From positions 1-33,813 of the forward strand of contig JAFSBM010000102.1 in assembly GCA_017437285.1 (NCBI GenBank): DNA of 33,813 nt. The letters run 5' to 3'. The DNA comes from Ruminococcus sp. (GTDB lineage Bacteria; Bacillota; Clostridia; Oscillospirales; Ruminococcaceae). Under the pieces are notes generated by a model. That model had not been told where the DNA came from. It did not search any database and saw only the letters and a list, made by a program, of their open reading frames with translations. Shown here piece by piece: positions 1 to 7,145 of this stretch; the first letter of the stretch is position 1, and each line of letters starts with the position of its first letter. Made by a program: the position numbers and the translations under genes.

Positions 1-159
1 AGGGCATCTCTAAAAACCCCTTTTGAGAAAAAACAGCTATGCACGTCATCTGCTTCGTCAACCTCCCTTGGAGTGCGACAGCACGCCTTCGGAAGGTTTC
101 CTTGCAGCTGTCATACCTATCTGTTTTTCTTTAATCAAACGAGTTTTTAGAGATGCCCT
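1..159. mobile_element. MITE-like repeat element, copy 1 (159 bp, terminal inverted repeats)
   Basis: The element begins AGGGCATCTCTAAAAACC and ends with a near-exact inverse, with 17 of 18 terminal positions pairing. The interior is almost the same as a second copy at 21851-22010. It has no ORF. The interior contains small palindromes (GTGC-GACA-GCAC near 77-88; CCTTC-G-GAAGG near 88-98). Size, inverted ends and lack of coding capacity fit a non-autonomous transposable element mobilised in trans; that is inference. The window starts at the element's first bases, so its left flank cannot be checked for a target duplication. It lies downstream (3') of the cellulase gene. Confidence 0.8.
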
Positions 160-256
160 ATATTCTTGGTCTGACTGATTGTAAAAAGCCATATAAATGA
201 TAAAAACCATACAAAGCTAATAAAATGGCTGAGTATGGTTATTTTTAGAGATGCCC
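160..256. repeat. Second element terminus of the same family next to copy 1
   Basis: The 15 bases at 242-256 match the right-hand terminal repeat of the 159-bp element exactly, but the sequence before them (160-241) is unlike the element's interior. This stretch also has a local inverted repeat (CCATAC near 208-213 against GTATGG near 233-238). It may be the right end of a different element sharing the same terminal repeat, or the end of an element into which copy 1 inserted. Its left end is not visible. Confidence 0.45.
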
Positions 257-261
257 ATAAC

Positions 262-287
262 AAAAGGACAGCCGAAGCTGTCCTTTT
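262..287 (-). terminator. Rho-independent terminator of the GH9 cellulase gene
   Basis: On the minus strand a perfect 11-bp stem (AAAAGGACAGC with its complement) closes a TTCG tetraloop and runs into a short T tract. It lies 16 bp past the cellulase stop codon. On the plus strand the loop is CGAA and no T run follows the T's of the stem, so it probably works mainly for the minus-strand gene. Confidence 0.85.
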
Positions 288-302
288 ACAAGTATTGGAT
301 TT

Positions 303-2855
303 TTATGCTACAGGAAGCTTTGCAATAAGCTTTGCGTCAAACTTCTGGATTGCAAGAGCATCAGAAGCTGTAATACCCTCTGAACCGTCAACATCGGCAT
401 TTGTTTTGCCCTGCTCGGAAAGCTCGTACTTGTCGGAGTTGCCAATGCTCTGGAAAATAGCAGCTGCATCGGCAATTGATACAACACCGTCACAGTTTGC
501 ATCGCCTGCAAGTATGTCGCTGACAACAGGAGTTGTAGTTGTATCCTCATTAGGCTTAGTTGTAGGCTGTGTTGTCTTCTTAGGCTCTGTAGTTGGCTCT
601 GTTGTAGGTTCTGTAGGATCTGTTGCTTCGGGAACTTCGGGGAGTGAACCGTCAGGCTCAATACCGCCAACGTGAACATCACCGTCATAAATACAGATAC
701 CCTCAGCCTTTACCTCGTTGCCAGTGCCGAAGAAAGCGTCGTCCTCTGTGAAGATTTTAAGACCCTCATAGCTTGTATCGTTTGTAGGATCCCACTTGTC
801 GCCGTAGTACATACCTACTGTGAACTGATACTTCTTAGCGGAGTTTGCAATTTTGTAATCGTCAAACTTGATTTCTACATAATATGTATCATCAAGCTTG
901 TCATACTTATGAATACCTGTGATAACGCCGTCAGCAGGAGCAGCTTCAACTGCTGCCTGGTCGTAAAGCTCGGAAGCCTTAACGCTGTCAACATTTGAAA
1001 TTTCGGAAGCGTTGAAATAATATCTTACGGAAATGTCCTTTGAACCCTTTATGGAGTCAGTCATTACCATAAATGAAACCTTAGTAACACCGCAGCCGTC
1101 AGCGTTGAGGTCGTCAATACCGCAAGCGTTGATCCAGTAGTTGTTTCCGCCGCCCTCGCCTGCGATGAACTTAGGATCGGGTGGGAAATTCTTTGTAGGA
1201 GCCATATCCTCTGTGCCGAAGAATTCGTAAAGACCTGCACAAGCACCAACAAATGCAGCGTTGTAGTCGATTGTAACCTCGTTGTCAATCCAGTCGGATG
1301 TCATATCGTTATGCTCATCTGATGAACCCGGGCCGCCTGCGAGAGCACCGTAGAGAACGTATCTATGCTCATCGGGATCTTCACACTTTGTAAGACCTGA
1401 AGCAGCTCTGTGGTGTGGGAATTTAGCGGAATTTTCGTTGTAACCTACAATAAGGCTTCTGCTGCCGTGTGTAGGGCCGCCGGTTGCAGCAGCTTCCTCA
1501 AATGTAAGGTCATTTTCGCCCATGAGGTAGTGCATCTGCTTCTGAGCCCACTTGGAGAATTCGCCCGGCTGACCGTTATTTGTGTACTTGTCGTAAACAA
1601 GACCGATAAGCTGCATAGCTGTGTTGTAACGTGCAGAACCCCACTGATTGAGGAAGGCATAACCCTGAGGAGTTTCAAGTCCCTGCCATGTAGGGAGGCA
1701 CTTCTGAACCTGTTCCCAGATATTTTCGAATACGTATTCGTTCTTACCCTGTGCCTTTCTCAGCATATTGATAAGGTCAACTTCGGGGTATTCCTGATTG
1801 ATACGAGCCCAAACGCAAGCTGCACCGCTCCATACGTCATTCCAGCAGAAACACCAGCCGCTTGGAGCGTAGTAGTCATAGTAGGGAGCACCTGCTTCGA
1901 GGTATGAAACGTCCTCAGTACAGAGGAAGAGCCAGCCTGCTGCCCAGCAGAAATCGTCTACCCATTTTTCTGAACGGTAGTAACCCTTAGGGCCGTCAGC
2001 GTTATCGCTGAGAACAGCTTCTTCACCGTGCTTTTCAAGAGCAGTTACGCTGAAATCCCAGAGAGCCTTAGCGTAATCAAGGGATTTTTCAGCATATTCA
2101 GGGTCTGTATCCTTGAAGTTGAGGTAGTTGAGGGCGAGAGAAGCGGCAGCAGATGTTGTATAGTCAATCTGCGGCTTATCCGGTGTAAGGAAGAAAGCAG
2201 GTCTGCCCATTTCGTCAATTTCAGGGGAATTCCAGTAAGCGTGGTCAATATCACCGTCACCTACCTGATAGCAATGAGCGATAACCGCACCGCTGTCGTC
2301 ACGGAATGTACATTTCATAAGGTAATCGTTGAAATAACGAAGAATTGTTTCAATATGGTCGTCCTGACCTGTCTTTACGTAGGAATCACGGAATTCGTAA
2401 TAACCCCAGCCGAGAGCTGCTGCGGAATAGTTTTCGGGCATACCGAACTGAACGTGGTCACCTGCGTCGTGGAAACCGCCTGCAACGTCAACACAGCCGT
2501 CACCATCGGGGTCGAGAACGTCCTTGTACTTATCAATGAATGACTGTGAAAGGTTAGTACCTACGAAGTCATCTGAAATACCTGCAACAAGCTCAACCTT
2601 TGCGTCGTATGTATGGCAGTCGCCTCTCCATTTATAGCGGTTGTTTTCGTTTACTTCAGTTCCGCACATATTAGCGTCATAGAAGTAAATGGAATACTGC
2701 AATGCACGAGCGTAGTCGATGTCAAGACCTGAATCGTTTGCGAGAGAATCTGCAAGCTCCTCTGCGGCATTTACGGCAGGAGTAAGGGCTGTAAGCTGAG
2801 AAACAGCAACAGCGGCACACATAGCTGCGGAAATGACTTTTTTAAATGTTTTCAT
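303..2855 (-). CDS. Dockerin-bearing GH9 endoglucanase (GH9 - CBM3-like - linker - dockerin)
   Basis: Secreted cellulase of 850 aa, expected to cleave beta-1,4-glucan by inversion and to dock onto a scaffoldin cohesin. Residues 1-31 form a signal peptide (basic start, Ala-rich core, ANA-like cleavage site). The GH9 catalytic domain spans about 43-550, with the DAGDH motif at 130-134 (catalytic base aspartates), HHRAAS at 481-486 and the NEVTIDYNAAF block holding the proton donor Glu526. Residues about 570-735 resemble a family 3 carbohydrate-binding module, as in other GH9-CBM3c enzymes. A Thr/Pro/Glu linker (735-780) leads to a type I dockerin at 782-845. The dockerin has two calcium-loop segments, GDANCDGVVSIADA and NADVDGSEGITASDA. 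The start is set by a GGAGG 9 bases upstream. The gene stands alone with its own promoter and terminator. The GH9 and dockerin calls are firm; the CBM subfamily is less certain. Confidence 0.95.
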   Translation of the reverse strand: MKTFKKVISAAMCAAVAVSQLTALTPAVNAAEELADSLANDSGLDIDYARALQYSIYFYDANMCGTEVNENNRYKWRGDCHTYDAKVELVAGISDDFVGTNLSQSFIDKYKDVLDPDGDGCVDVAGGFHDAGDHVQFGMPENYSAAALGWGYYEFRDSYVKTGQDDHIETILRYFNDYLMKCTFRDDSGAVIAHCYQVGDGDIDHAYWNSPEIDEMGRPAFFLTPDKPQIDYTTSAAASLALNYLNFKDTDPEYAEKSLDYAKALWDFSVTALEKHGEEAVLSDNADGPKGYYRSEKWVDDFCWAAGWLFLCTEDVSYLEAGAPYYDYYAPSGWCFCWNDVWSGAACVWARINQEYPEVDLINMLRKAQGKNEYVFENIWEQVQKCLPTWQGLETPQGYAFLNQWGSARYNTAMQLIGLVYDKYTNNGQPGEFSKWAQKQMHYLMGENDLTFEEAAATGGPTHGSRSLIVGYNENSAKFPHHRAASGLTKCEDPDEHRYVLYGALAGGPGSSDEHNDMTSDWIDNEVTIDYNAAFVGACAGLYEFFGTEDMAPTKNFPPDPKFIAGEGGGNNYWINACGIDDLNADGCGVTKVSFMVMTDSIKGSKDISVRYYFNASEISNVDSVKASELYDQAAVEAAPADGVITGIHKYDKLDDTYYVEIKFDDYKIANSAKKYQFTVGMYYGDKWDPTNDTSYEGLKIFTEDDAFFGTGNEVKAEGICIYDGDVHVGGIEPDGSLPEVPEATDPTEPTTEPTTEPKKTTQPTTKPNEDTTTTPVVSDILAGDANCDGVVSIADAAAIFQSIGNSDKYELSEQGKTNADVDGSEGITASDALAIQKFDAKLIAKLPVA

Positions 2856-2951
2856 TCTTAAAACCTCCGTTTTCTTTCTTTTAATCTCGTTTAATTAATT
2901 TAATCTTATCCCTCTATAATTAAATGAGATTAATCAACATTTGGTATACTT

Positions 2952-2980
2952 ATAATAACATACTTTTTCACAAAATGCAA
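2952..2980 (-). promoter_or_regulatory. Candidate sigma-A promoter of the GH9 gene
   Basis: On the minus strand TTGCAT (2975-2980) and TATTAT (2952-2957) are separated by exactly 17 bp. It lies about 100 bp upstream of the cellulase start, leaving an AT-rich 5' leader. No clear operator is visible. Confidence 0.5.
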
Positions 2981-3010
2981 TAGCTTTGTTGCGATTTTTT
3001 TGAAAAAAAG

Positions 3011-3934
3011 TCATTTTTTGCGGTTGATCTGTTCAATTGTTGCTGTTTTGCCCTTTCTTAAAAGAAGTTTCACGGAGATTAACAGAAAGAAAATTCCTCC
3101 TGCAAATAGGAAAACTGAGGGAATTGCAATTCGCTGACCGCTTACACGCTGAATTGCAAATGCCTGAACAAGGTTGTCGGCATTGTGGAAGGTGAGGTCG
3201 TTTTCTTCAGCATATCGTGAAGCGGCGGATTTTTTGCTGCCTAAAATTGTAAATTCCTCGATTTGAGATGCACCCGAATCCGTGGGAGTATAGCCGATTG
3301 AACAGATGCCCAGCTGTTTCACCGTTTCGGGAATGTACAGGGATTTTATGCCGCACATATAAAAGGAACAGTCGCCCACGGATTTGAGGGAGTCCCCGAA
3401 AGAAACTGTTGAAAGGGAAGTGCAGCCGCTGAAACAAAAATCGCCGATTTCTGTGATGTTGTCGTCTATCTCAAAAGAGGTAAGGCTTGTACAGCTGCGG
3501 AAACAGGAGTCGGGAAGTCGTGTGAGATTGTCGGAAAGGCTGACGGCGGACAGCTTTTCGCAGCCGTTGAAACAACCCATTCCCACCTCTTTCACAGAAT
3601 CGGGGAGAGTTATGCTTTCAAGGGAAAAACAGGCGTAAAATGCGTGATGTCCGATTTTTTCAATGGTGTTGGGTAGAGCGATGTGTTTCAGACTTCCGCA
3701 CTCATAAAAGGCATTGTCACGGATTTCCGTCACACGGCAGCCCTCCACAGTCTGCGGTATTTCGATATAAGTCGGCTCGCCCTCGAAGCCTGTGACAGTA
3801 GCCTCGTTGTTGATTATTGTGTAGACGTAACCCGATTTTGTATCGGCGGCACAGGCGGAAAATGGCGGCATGGCTGAAATGGCAAAAGTTGCGGCAATGG
3901 CGGATAATTGGCTTAAAACAGCGATTTTTTTCAT
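3011..3934 (-). CDS. BspA-type leucine-rich-repeat membrane-anchored surface protein
   Basis: 307-aa exported protein. Residues 1-29 look like a signal peptide ending in a small-residue stretch (FSACAA). Residues about 50-215 hold six or so LRR_5/BspA-type repeats. The recurring pattern is AFYxCxSLxxIxLPxxVxxIG, and Cys and Phe recur at fixed spacing. A single hydrophobic segment near 268-292 followed by a basic tail (RKGKTATIEQINRKK) would anchor the protein with the repeats outside. The start is supported by an AAAGGAGAT site 7 bases upstream. BspA-like proteins often mediate adhesion or protein contacts at the surface; a specific ligand cannot be inferred. It is on the same strand as the cellulase, 155 bp away, and no strong terminator is visible between them. 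A TATAAT-like box lies about 35 bp upstream, but no convincing -35 was found. Confidence 0.85.
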   Translation of the reverse strand: MKKIAVLSQLSAIAATFAISAMPPFSACAADTKSGYVYTIINNEATVTGFEGEPTYIEIPQTVEGCRVTEIRDNAFYECGSLKHIALPNTIEKIGHHAFYACFSLESITLPDSVKEVGMGCFNGCEKLSAVSLSDNLTRLPDSCFRSCTSLTSFEIDDNITEIGDFCFSGCTSLSTVSFGDSLKSVGDCSFYMCGIKSLYIPETVKQLGICSIGYTPTDSGASQIEEFTILGSKKSAASRYAEENDLTFHNADNLVQAFAIQRVSGQRIAIPSVFLFAGGIFFLLISVKLLLRKGKTATIEQINRKK

Positions 3935-4163
3935 ATGTATCTCCTTTGTAATTTTATTCTACGCTATTATTATAAGGTATAATCGGCAGGTGGGTAAAGC
4001 CAAAAATTCCCCGATAAATCAGCCTGATTCAACAGTTTTTCGTCCGAATTTACGGAAAATCCAAATCTGCGGCATAATTTTTTGTCGTAAAACAGGGAAA
4101 AGTGAAGAAATTTTCTTGAATATTCATACGGTTTCCGCCAATTCTTTCTGTGAGGTGATTTTT

Positions 4164-4850
4164 ATGAAAAAATCGGGCAATTTAATTCTCCTTTTCGGAT
4201 TGCTTTTTACAATACTTATTTCAGATTTATCGGGATTTATCCGTGACGGCAGGCGGCTTGAAAGCCTGCGGAAAAGCGTTCTGCGGCTTCATATTCTTGC
4301 GGATTCCGATGATGAATATGCCCAGTCCTTGAAGCTGAAAGTCCGTGACGGACTGCTTCAATCGGGGATTTTCGAAAGCTGCGATACCCTTGCTGAGGCG
4401 GAGTTGACAGCTTTGGAAAATCTTGATATAATAGAGGAAAAGGCAGAGAAAATTCTCCGTGAAAACGGCTGTAAACTCTCTGTTTCGGCTGAACTTGCGG
4501 ACGTTGAATTTGATGAGCGTATTTACGGCGATATAACAATGCCTGCGGGGGAATACCGTGCCTTGCGTGTGAAAATCGGCTCTGCACAGGGAAAAAACTG
4601 GTGGTGCGTTATGTATCCGCCGCTGTGTCTGCCCCCTGCCTGTGAGGATAAAGACGGGGAAAAAGATGCTGCGAAAGATGGGGAAAAGGTTGAGAAATCC
4701 CCGAATGCCGAGGAATTTTTCACCGAGGAGGAACAGGATATTCTCCATTATCCCGAAAAATATGAAATTCGTTTTGCTGTGTGGGATAAAATCAAGGAGC
4801 TTATCGACAGATATGTTGTGCAGAATGACGAAAATGAATTAAACCCTTGA
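4164..4850 (+). CDS. spoIIR: Stage II sporulation protein R
   Basis: 228-aa signalling protein. In endospore formers SpoIIR is made in the forespore and secreted across the septum. There it triggers the SpoIIGA protease to process pro-sigma-E in the mother cell. An N-terminal hydrophobic signal/anchor covers about residues 5-24. The family core follows (LRLHILADSDDEYAQSLKLKVRD), and then NWWCVMYPPLC, a hallmark of the family. Between that block and the conserved C-terminal part sits a charged, low-complexity insert with a repeated KDGEK. The ATG at 4164 is chosen because GAGGTGA lies 6 bases upstream and it begins the signal segment; the frame stays open upstream but without family similarity. 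The gene is monocistronic and is read divergently from the LRR gene. No forespore-type promoter could be identified with confidence. Confidence 0.92.
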   Translation: MKKSGNLILLFGLLFTILISDLSGFIRDGRRLESLRKSVLRLHILADSDDEYAQSLKLKVRDGLLQSGIFESCDTLAEAELTALENLDIIEEKAEKILRENGCKLSVSAELADVEFDERIYGDITMPAGEYRALRVKIGSAQGKNWWCVMYPPLCLPPACEDKDGEKDAAKDGEKVEKSPNAEEFFTEEEQDILHYPEKYEIRFAVWDKIKELIDRYVVQNDENELNP

Positions 4851-4875
4851 CAAATGGGGAAAAATGGTGTATACT
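4847..4875 (+). promoter_or_regulatory. Strong sigma-A promoter for infC-rpmI-rplT
   Basis: A perfect TTGACA (4847-4852) and TATACT (4870-4875) are spaced 17 bp apart. The -35 box overlaps the spoIIR stop codon. Transcription should start near 4882, giving a leader of about 140 nt before infC. Confidence 0.85.
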
Positions 4876-4881
4876 ATTTGA

Positions 4882-5016
4882 GTAAGAAAGCAGAACACAT
4901 CCGTTCTCACCGTAAGGCTAAGCTTAAACGGTCAATATGTAAATCTCTAATAGGATAATTGCGTATTGTGTGAGTGTGGATATTTCTGCACTCACTTATT
5001 TTATGTCCGGAGGTGC
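4882..5016 (+). promoter_or_regulatory. infC leader with intrinsic-terminator-like hairpin (candidate L20 autoregulatory leader)
   Basis: The untranslated leader contains a perfect 7-bp stem, GTGAGTG (4970-4976) with CACTCAC (4989-4995). A T-rich run (TTATTTT) follows, just before the infC ribosome binding site. That is the form of a transcription attenuator. Further upstream CCGTT/AACGG can pair and could form part of a competing structure. Firmicutes infC-rpmI-rplT operons are known to be controlled through leader attenuation by ribosomal protein L20. Assignment to that Rfam family is inference from position and form. Confidence 0.6.
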
Positions 5017-5022
5017 TTGAAC

Positions 5023-5538
5023 ATTAGCAAACAGGAACTGCAGATTAACGAAGATATTCGGGATAAAGAAATACTCGTTATCGACGATGAAGGAAAGAAG
5101 CTTGGCACAATGTCTGCCAAGGATGCCCAGAAATTAGCCTACGAAAAGGATCTCGATCTCGTAAAGATCGCCCCACAGGCAACCCCGCCGGTATGTCGTA
5201 TTATGGACTACGGCAAGTATTGCTTTGAACAGGCTAAGCGTGAAAAAGAAGCGAAGAAAAACCAGAAAATAGTAGCTATCAAGGAGATACGTATGTTCTC
5301 CACAATTGATACCCACGATTTCGAAACAAAGGTCAACCAGGCTGTCAAGTTCCTTCAGGGAGGCGACAAGCTCAAGGTTTCAGTAAGATTCCGCAAAAGA
5401 GCAATTGCTCACCCTGAACTCGGTGCAGAGCTGCTTGATCGCTTCAAGGAGGCTGTTTCCGCAGCAGGTTCTGTTGACAAGCCGGCTAAAATGGAGGGAC
5501 GCAGCATAGTTATGTTTGTAAGTCCCAAAAAGAACTGA
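5023..5538 (+). CDS. infC: Translation initiation factor IF-3 (probable ATT start)
   Basis: IF-3 binds the 30S subunit, polices start-codon/initiator-tRNA pairing and prevents premature 50S joining. The family pattern is clear: QINEDIRDKEI near the start, VCRIMDYGKYCFEQAKREKEAKKNQK in the linker region, and a C-terminal domain with KVSVRFRKRAI and the closing KMEGRSIVMFV. No ATG fits. GGAGG at 5009-5013 lies 9 bases before an in-frame ATT (5023), while the in-frame TTG at 5017 is only 3 bases away. An upstream in-frame ATG at 4966 lies inside the attenuator hairpin region and adds residues foreign to the family. An ATT start is known for infC in other bacteria, where IF-3 discriminates against its own start codon. 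The length from ATT is 171 aa, normal for IF-3. First gene of the operon. Confidence 0.93.
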   Translation: MSKQELQINEDIRDKEILVIDDEGKKLGTMSAKDAQKLAYEKDLDLVKIAPQATPPVCRIMDYGKYCFEQAKREKEAKKNQKIVAIKEIRMFSTIDTHDFETKVNQAVKFLQGGDKLKVSVRFRKRAIAHPELGAELLDRFKEAVSAAGSVDKPAKMEGRSIVMFVSPKKN

Positions 5539-5565
5539 TAGGTTCTAATTAAGGAGGAATATTCA

Positions 5566-5769
5566 ATGGCAAAGGTTAAGGTTAAAACTCATTCCGGTGC
5601 AAAGAAGCGTTTTAAGATTACAGGAAACGGCAAGGTAAAGTACCAGCACACAAACAAAAGACACAGACTTACACAGAAGGATACAAAGCGTAAGAGAATC
5701 GCTCGTAACGCAGGTGTTGCAGGCAGCGCTAACGCTCCTACAATCAAGCAGCTCGTTCCTTATATGTAA
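5566..5769 (+). CDS. rpmI: 50S ribosomal protein L35
   Basis: 67-aa basic protein. It has the family start [19 protein letters not shown], then the HTNKRHR segment and an RKR cluster, and ends QLVPYM. It is a structural protein of the large subunit. AAGGAGGAA lies about 8 bases upstream. It follows infC by 27 bp and precedes rplT by 64 bp, the canonical order. Length matches the family (about 65 aa). Confidence 0.97.
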   Translation: MAKVKVKTHSGAKKRFKITGNGKVKYQHTNKRHRLTQKDTKRKRIARNAGVAGSANAPTIKQLVPYM

Positions 5770-5833
5770 TCTATCGGGAAATATGAGGTTTCCCAAACAC
5801 GTTTATTACTAAGAATTCCGGAGGTATAAGATT

Positions 5834-6187
5834 ATGGCACGTATTAAAGGTGCAATGATGACTCGTAAGAGAAGAAACAAGACATTAAAGCTCGCTAAGG
5901 GCTACTGGGGCGCAAAGAGCAAGCACTTCAAGATGGCTAAACAGGCTGTTATGAAGTCAGGCAACTACGCTTACGTAGGAAGAAAGCTCAAGAAGAGAAC
6001 TTTCAGACAGCTCTGGATTGCAAGAATTTCAGCTGCTGCTAAGATGAATGGTATGAACTATTCTACATTTATGAACGGCTGCAAGAAGGCTGGCATCACA
6101 CTCAACAGAAAGATGCTCTCCGAAATTGCTATCAATGACGCTGCAGGTTTCGCTGCAATCGTTGAAAAGGCAAAGGCTGCTCTTTAA
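5834..6187 (+). CDS. rplT: 50S ribosomal protein L20
   Basis: 117-aa basic protein with the L20 signature ([41 protein letters not shown]-type core, [16 protein letters not shown]). L20 is an early assembly protein of the 50S subunit, binds 23S rRNA, and is the usual autoregulator of this operon. A CGGAGG site sits 8-9 bases upstream of the ATG. It is the last gene of the operon, followed 9 bp after the stop by a strong terminator. Confidence 0.97.
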   Translation: MARIKGAMMTRKRRNKTLKLAKGYWGAKSKHFKMAKQAVMKSGNYAYVGRKLKKRTFRQLWIARISAAAKMNGMNYSTFMNGCKKAGITLNRKMLSEIAINDAAGFAAIVEKAKAAL

Positions 6188-6195
6188 TCACAACT

Positions 6196-6240
6196 GTACG
6201 ACAACACGCTCCTATATATAAAGAGCGTGTTTTGTTGTAC
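6196..6240 (+). terminator. Rho-independent terminator of infC-rpmI-rplT
   Basis: A long stem pairs ACACGCTC with GAGCGTGT around an AT-rich loop. It is followed by TTTGTTGTAC, and the outer GTAC/GTAC arms and the ACAA/TTGT segment extend the pairing. The stretch 6241-6345 after it, before the next ribosome binding site, holds nothing I can identify. Confidence 0.85.
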
Positions 6241-6362
6241 TTGGAAAAGACAATTTCTGAGCAGTGCTGTCTGCTGCATCTGTGGAATGTCACCTGAGAA
6301 TTTTGCAGTCTTTATGCTTGTTTTTTGCAGCCTGCCAAATAATCTGAGGAGGCGGTTGAATA

Positions 6363-7145
6363 TTGGAAAACATTATTACATCTAAAGATAATCCCGTTAT
6401 CAAGCTGTATCAGAAGCTTTCTTCATCGAAAAAAGAAAGGCTTCAATACGGCTTATTCGTGTTGGAGGGACTTCGTATAACCGAGGACGCACTCCGTGAG
6501 GACAGCGGAATTACACATTTGATTATGACAAAAAATGCCTATGAAAAATATGGCGAAAATCTATTACAGGCTGATTTGAGAAATACAAAAACGCTTGTTA
6601 TTTCAAATGAACTTGGCAATAGAATTGCCGCTACGGATACAACACAGGGAGTTTTTGCAATATGCTCAATTCCTGTGGCTAAAAAGCCTGTTTTCGGGGA
6701 TAATTGCAGATATGCCGTGCTTTACGGCTTGCAGGACCCCGGCAATGTTGGCATGATTATCCGTACAGCTGATGCTCTCGGCATTGACGGAGTTATACTT
6801 TCGGGCAGCTGTGACCTGTACAGCCCAAAGGTAATCCGTGCAACTATGGGTTCGGTTTTCCGTATGAATATTTTCATCGAAAACGACAGAACTGCACTTT
6901 TTGAAATGCTTGAAAGCAATGGTGTATGCTCATCTGCCGCTGTTATCGACACCGATGCACAGAGAGTTACCGATATAAGCTTTGAGGGCAGACAGGCGGT
7001 TTTCATCGGCAATGAGGGCAGCGGACTTCCTGCTGATGTTGCGGCACAATGTACAAGAAAAATTACAATTCCTATGAATGGCACGATAAATTCACTTAAT
7101 GCGGCTATGGCTGCCGGAATTCTTATGTGGGAGTTGAGAAAATGA
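6363..7145 (+). CDS. TrmH/SpoU-family RNA 2'-O-methyltransferase
   Basis: 260-aa SPOUT-class methyltransferase, predicted to transfer a methyl group from S-adenosylmethionine to a ribose 2'-OH of rRNA or tRNA. An N-terminal substrate-binding region (about 1-100, with KDNPVIKLYQKL) precedes the knotted catalytic domain. Three family motifs are visible: LQDPGNVGMIIRTADALG, YSPKVIRATMGSVFRM, and IGNEGSGLPAD with IPMNGTINSLNAAMAAGI near the C-terminus. The start is TTG, placed 10 bases after GAGGAGG; no nearby ATG fits. It resembles the YsgA/RlmB type often encoded near rplT in Firmicutes; the modified nucleotide cannot be told from sequence. Its stop overlaps the dprA start (ATGA), so the two are translationally coupled. 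Confidence 0.93.
   Translation: MENIITSKDNPVIKLYQKLSSSKKERLQYGLFVLEGLRITEDALREDSGITHLIMTKNAYEKYGENLLQADLRNTKTLVISNELGNRIAATDTTQGVFAICSIPVAKKPVFGDNCRYAVLYGLQDPGNVGMIIRTADALGIDGVILSGSCDLYSPKVIRATMGSVFRMNIFIENDRTALFEMLESNGVCSSAAVIDTDAQRVTDISFEGRQAVFIGNEGSGLPADVAAQCTRKITIPMNGTINSLNAAMAAGILMWELRK

Noticed and set aside
235-675. Plus-strand frame of 146 aa opposite the cellulase C-terminus
   Set aside because: It overlaps the antisense of the linker and dockerin and is Ser/Val-rich from the complement of Thr/Pro codons. It has no RBS and starts within the element terminus.
2028-2543. Plus-strand frame of 171 aa inside the GH9 gene
   Set aside because: It is antisense to a well-supported catalytic domain, with no family resemblance and no RBS.
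6241-6362. Possible riboswitch or small gene before the TrmH-family gene
   Set aside because: No convincing stem set, RNA motif or ORF with an RBS; only the RBS of the methyltransferase is clear.
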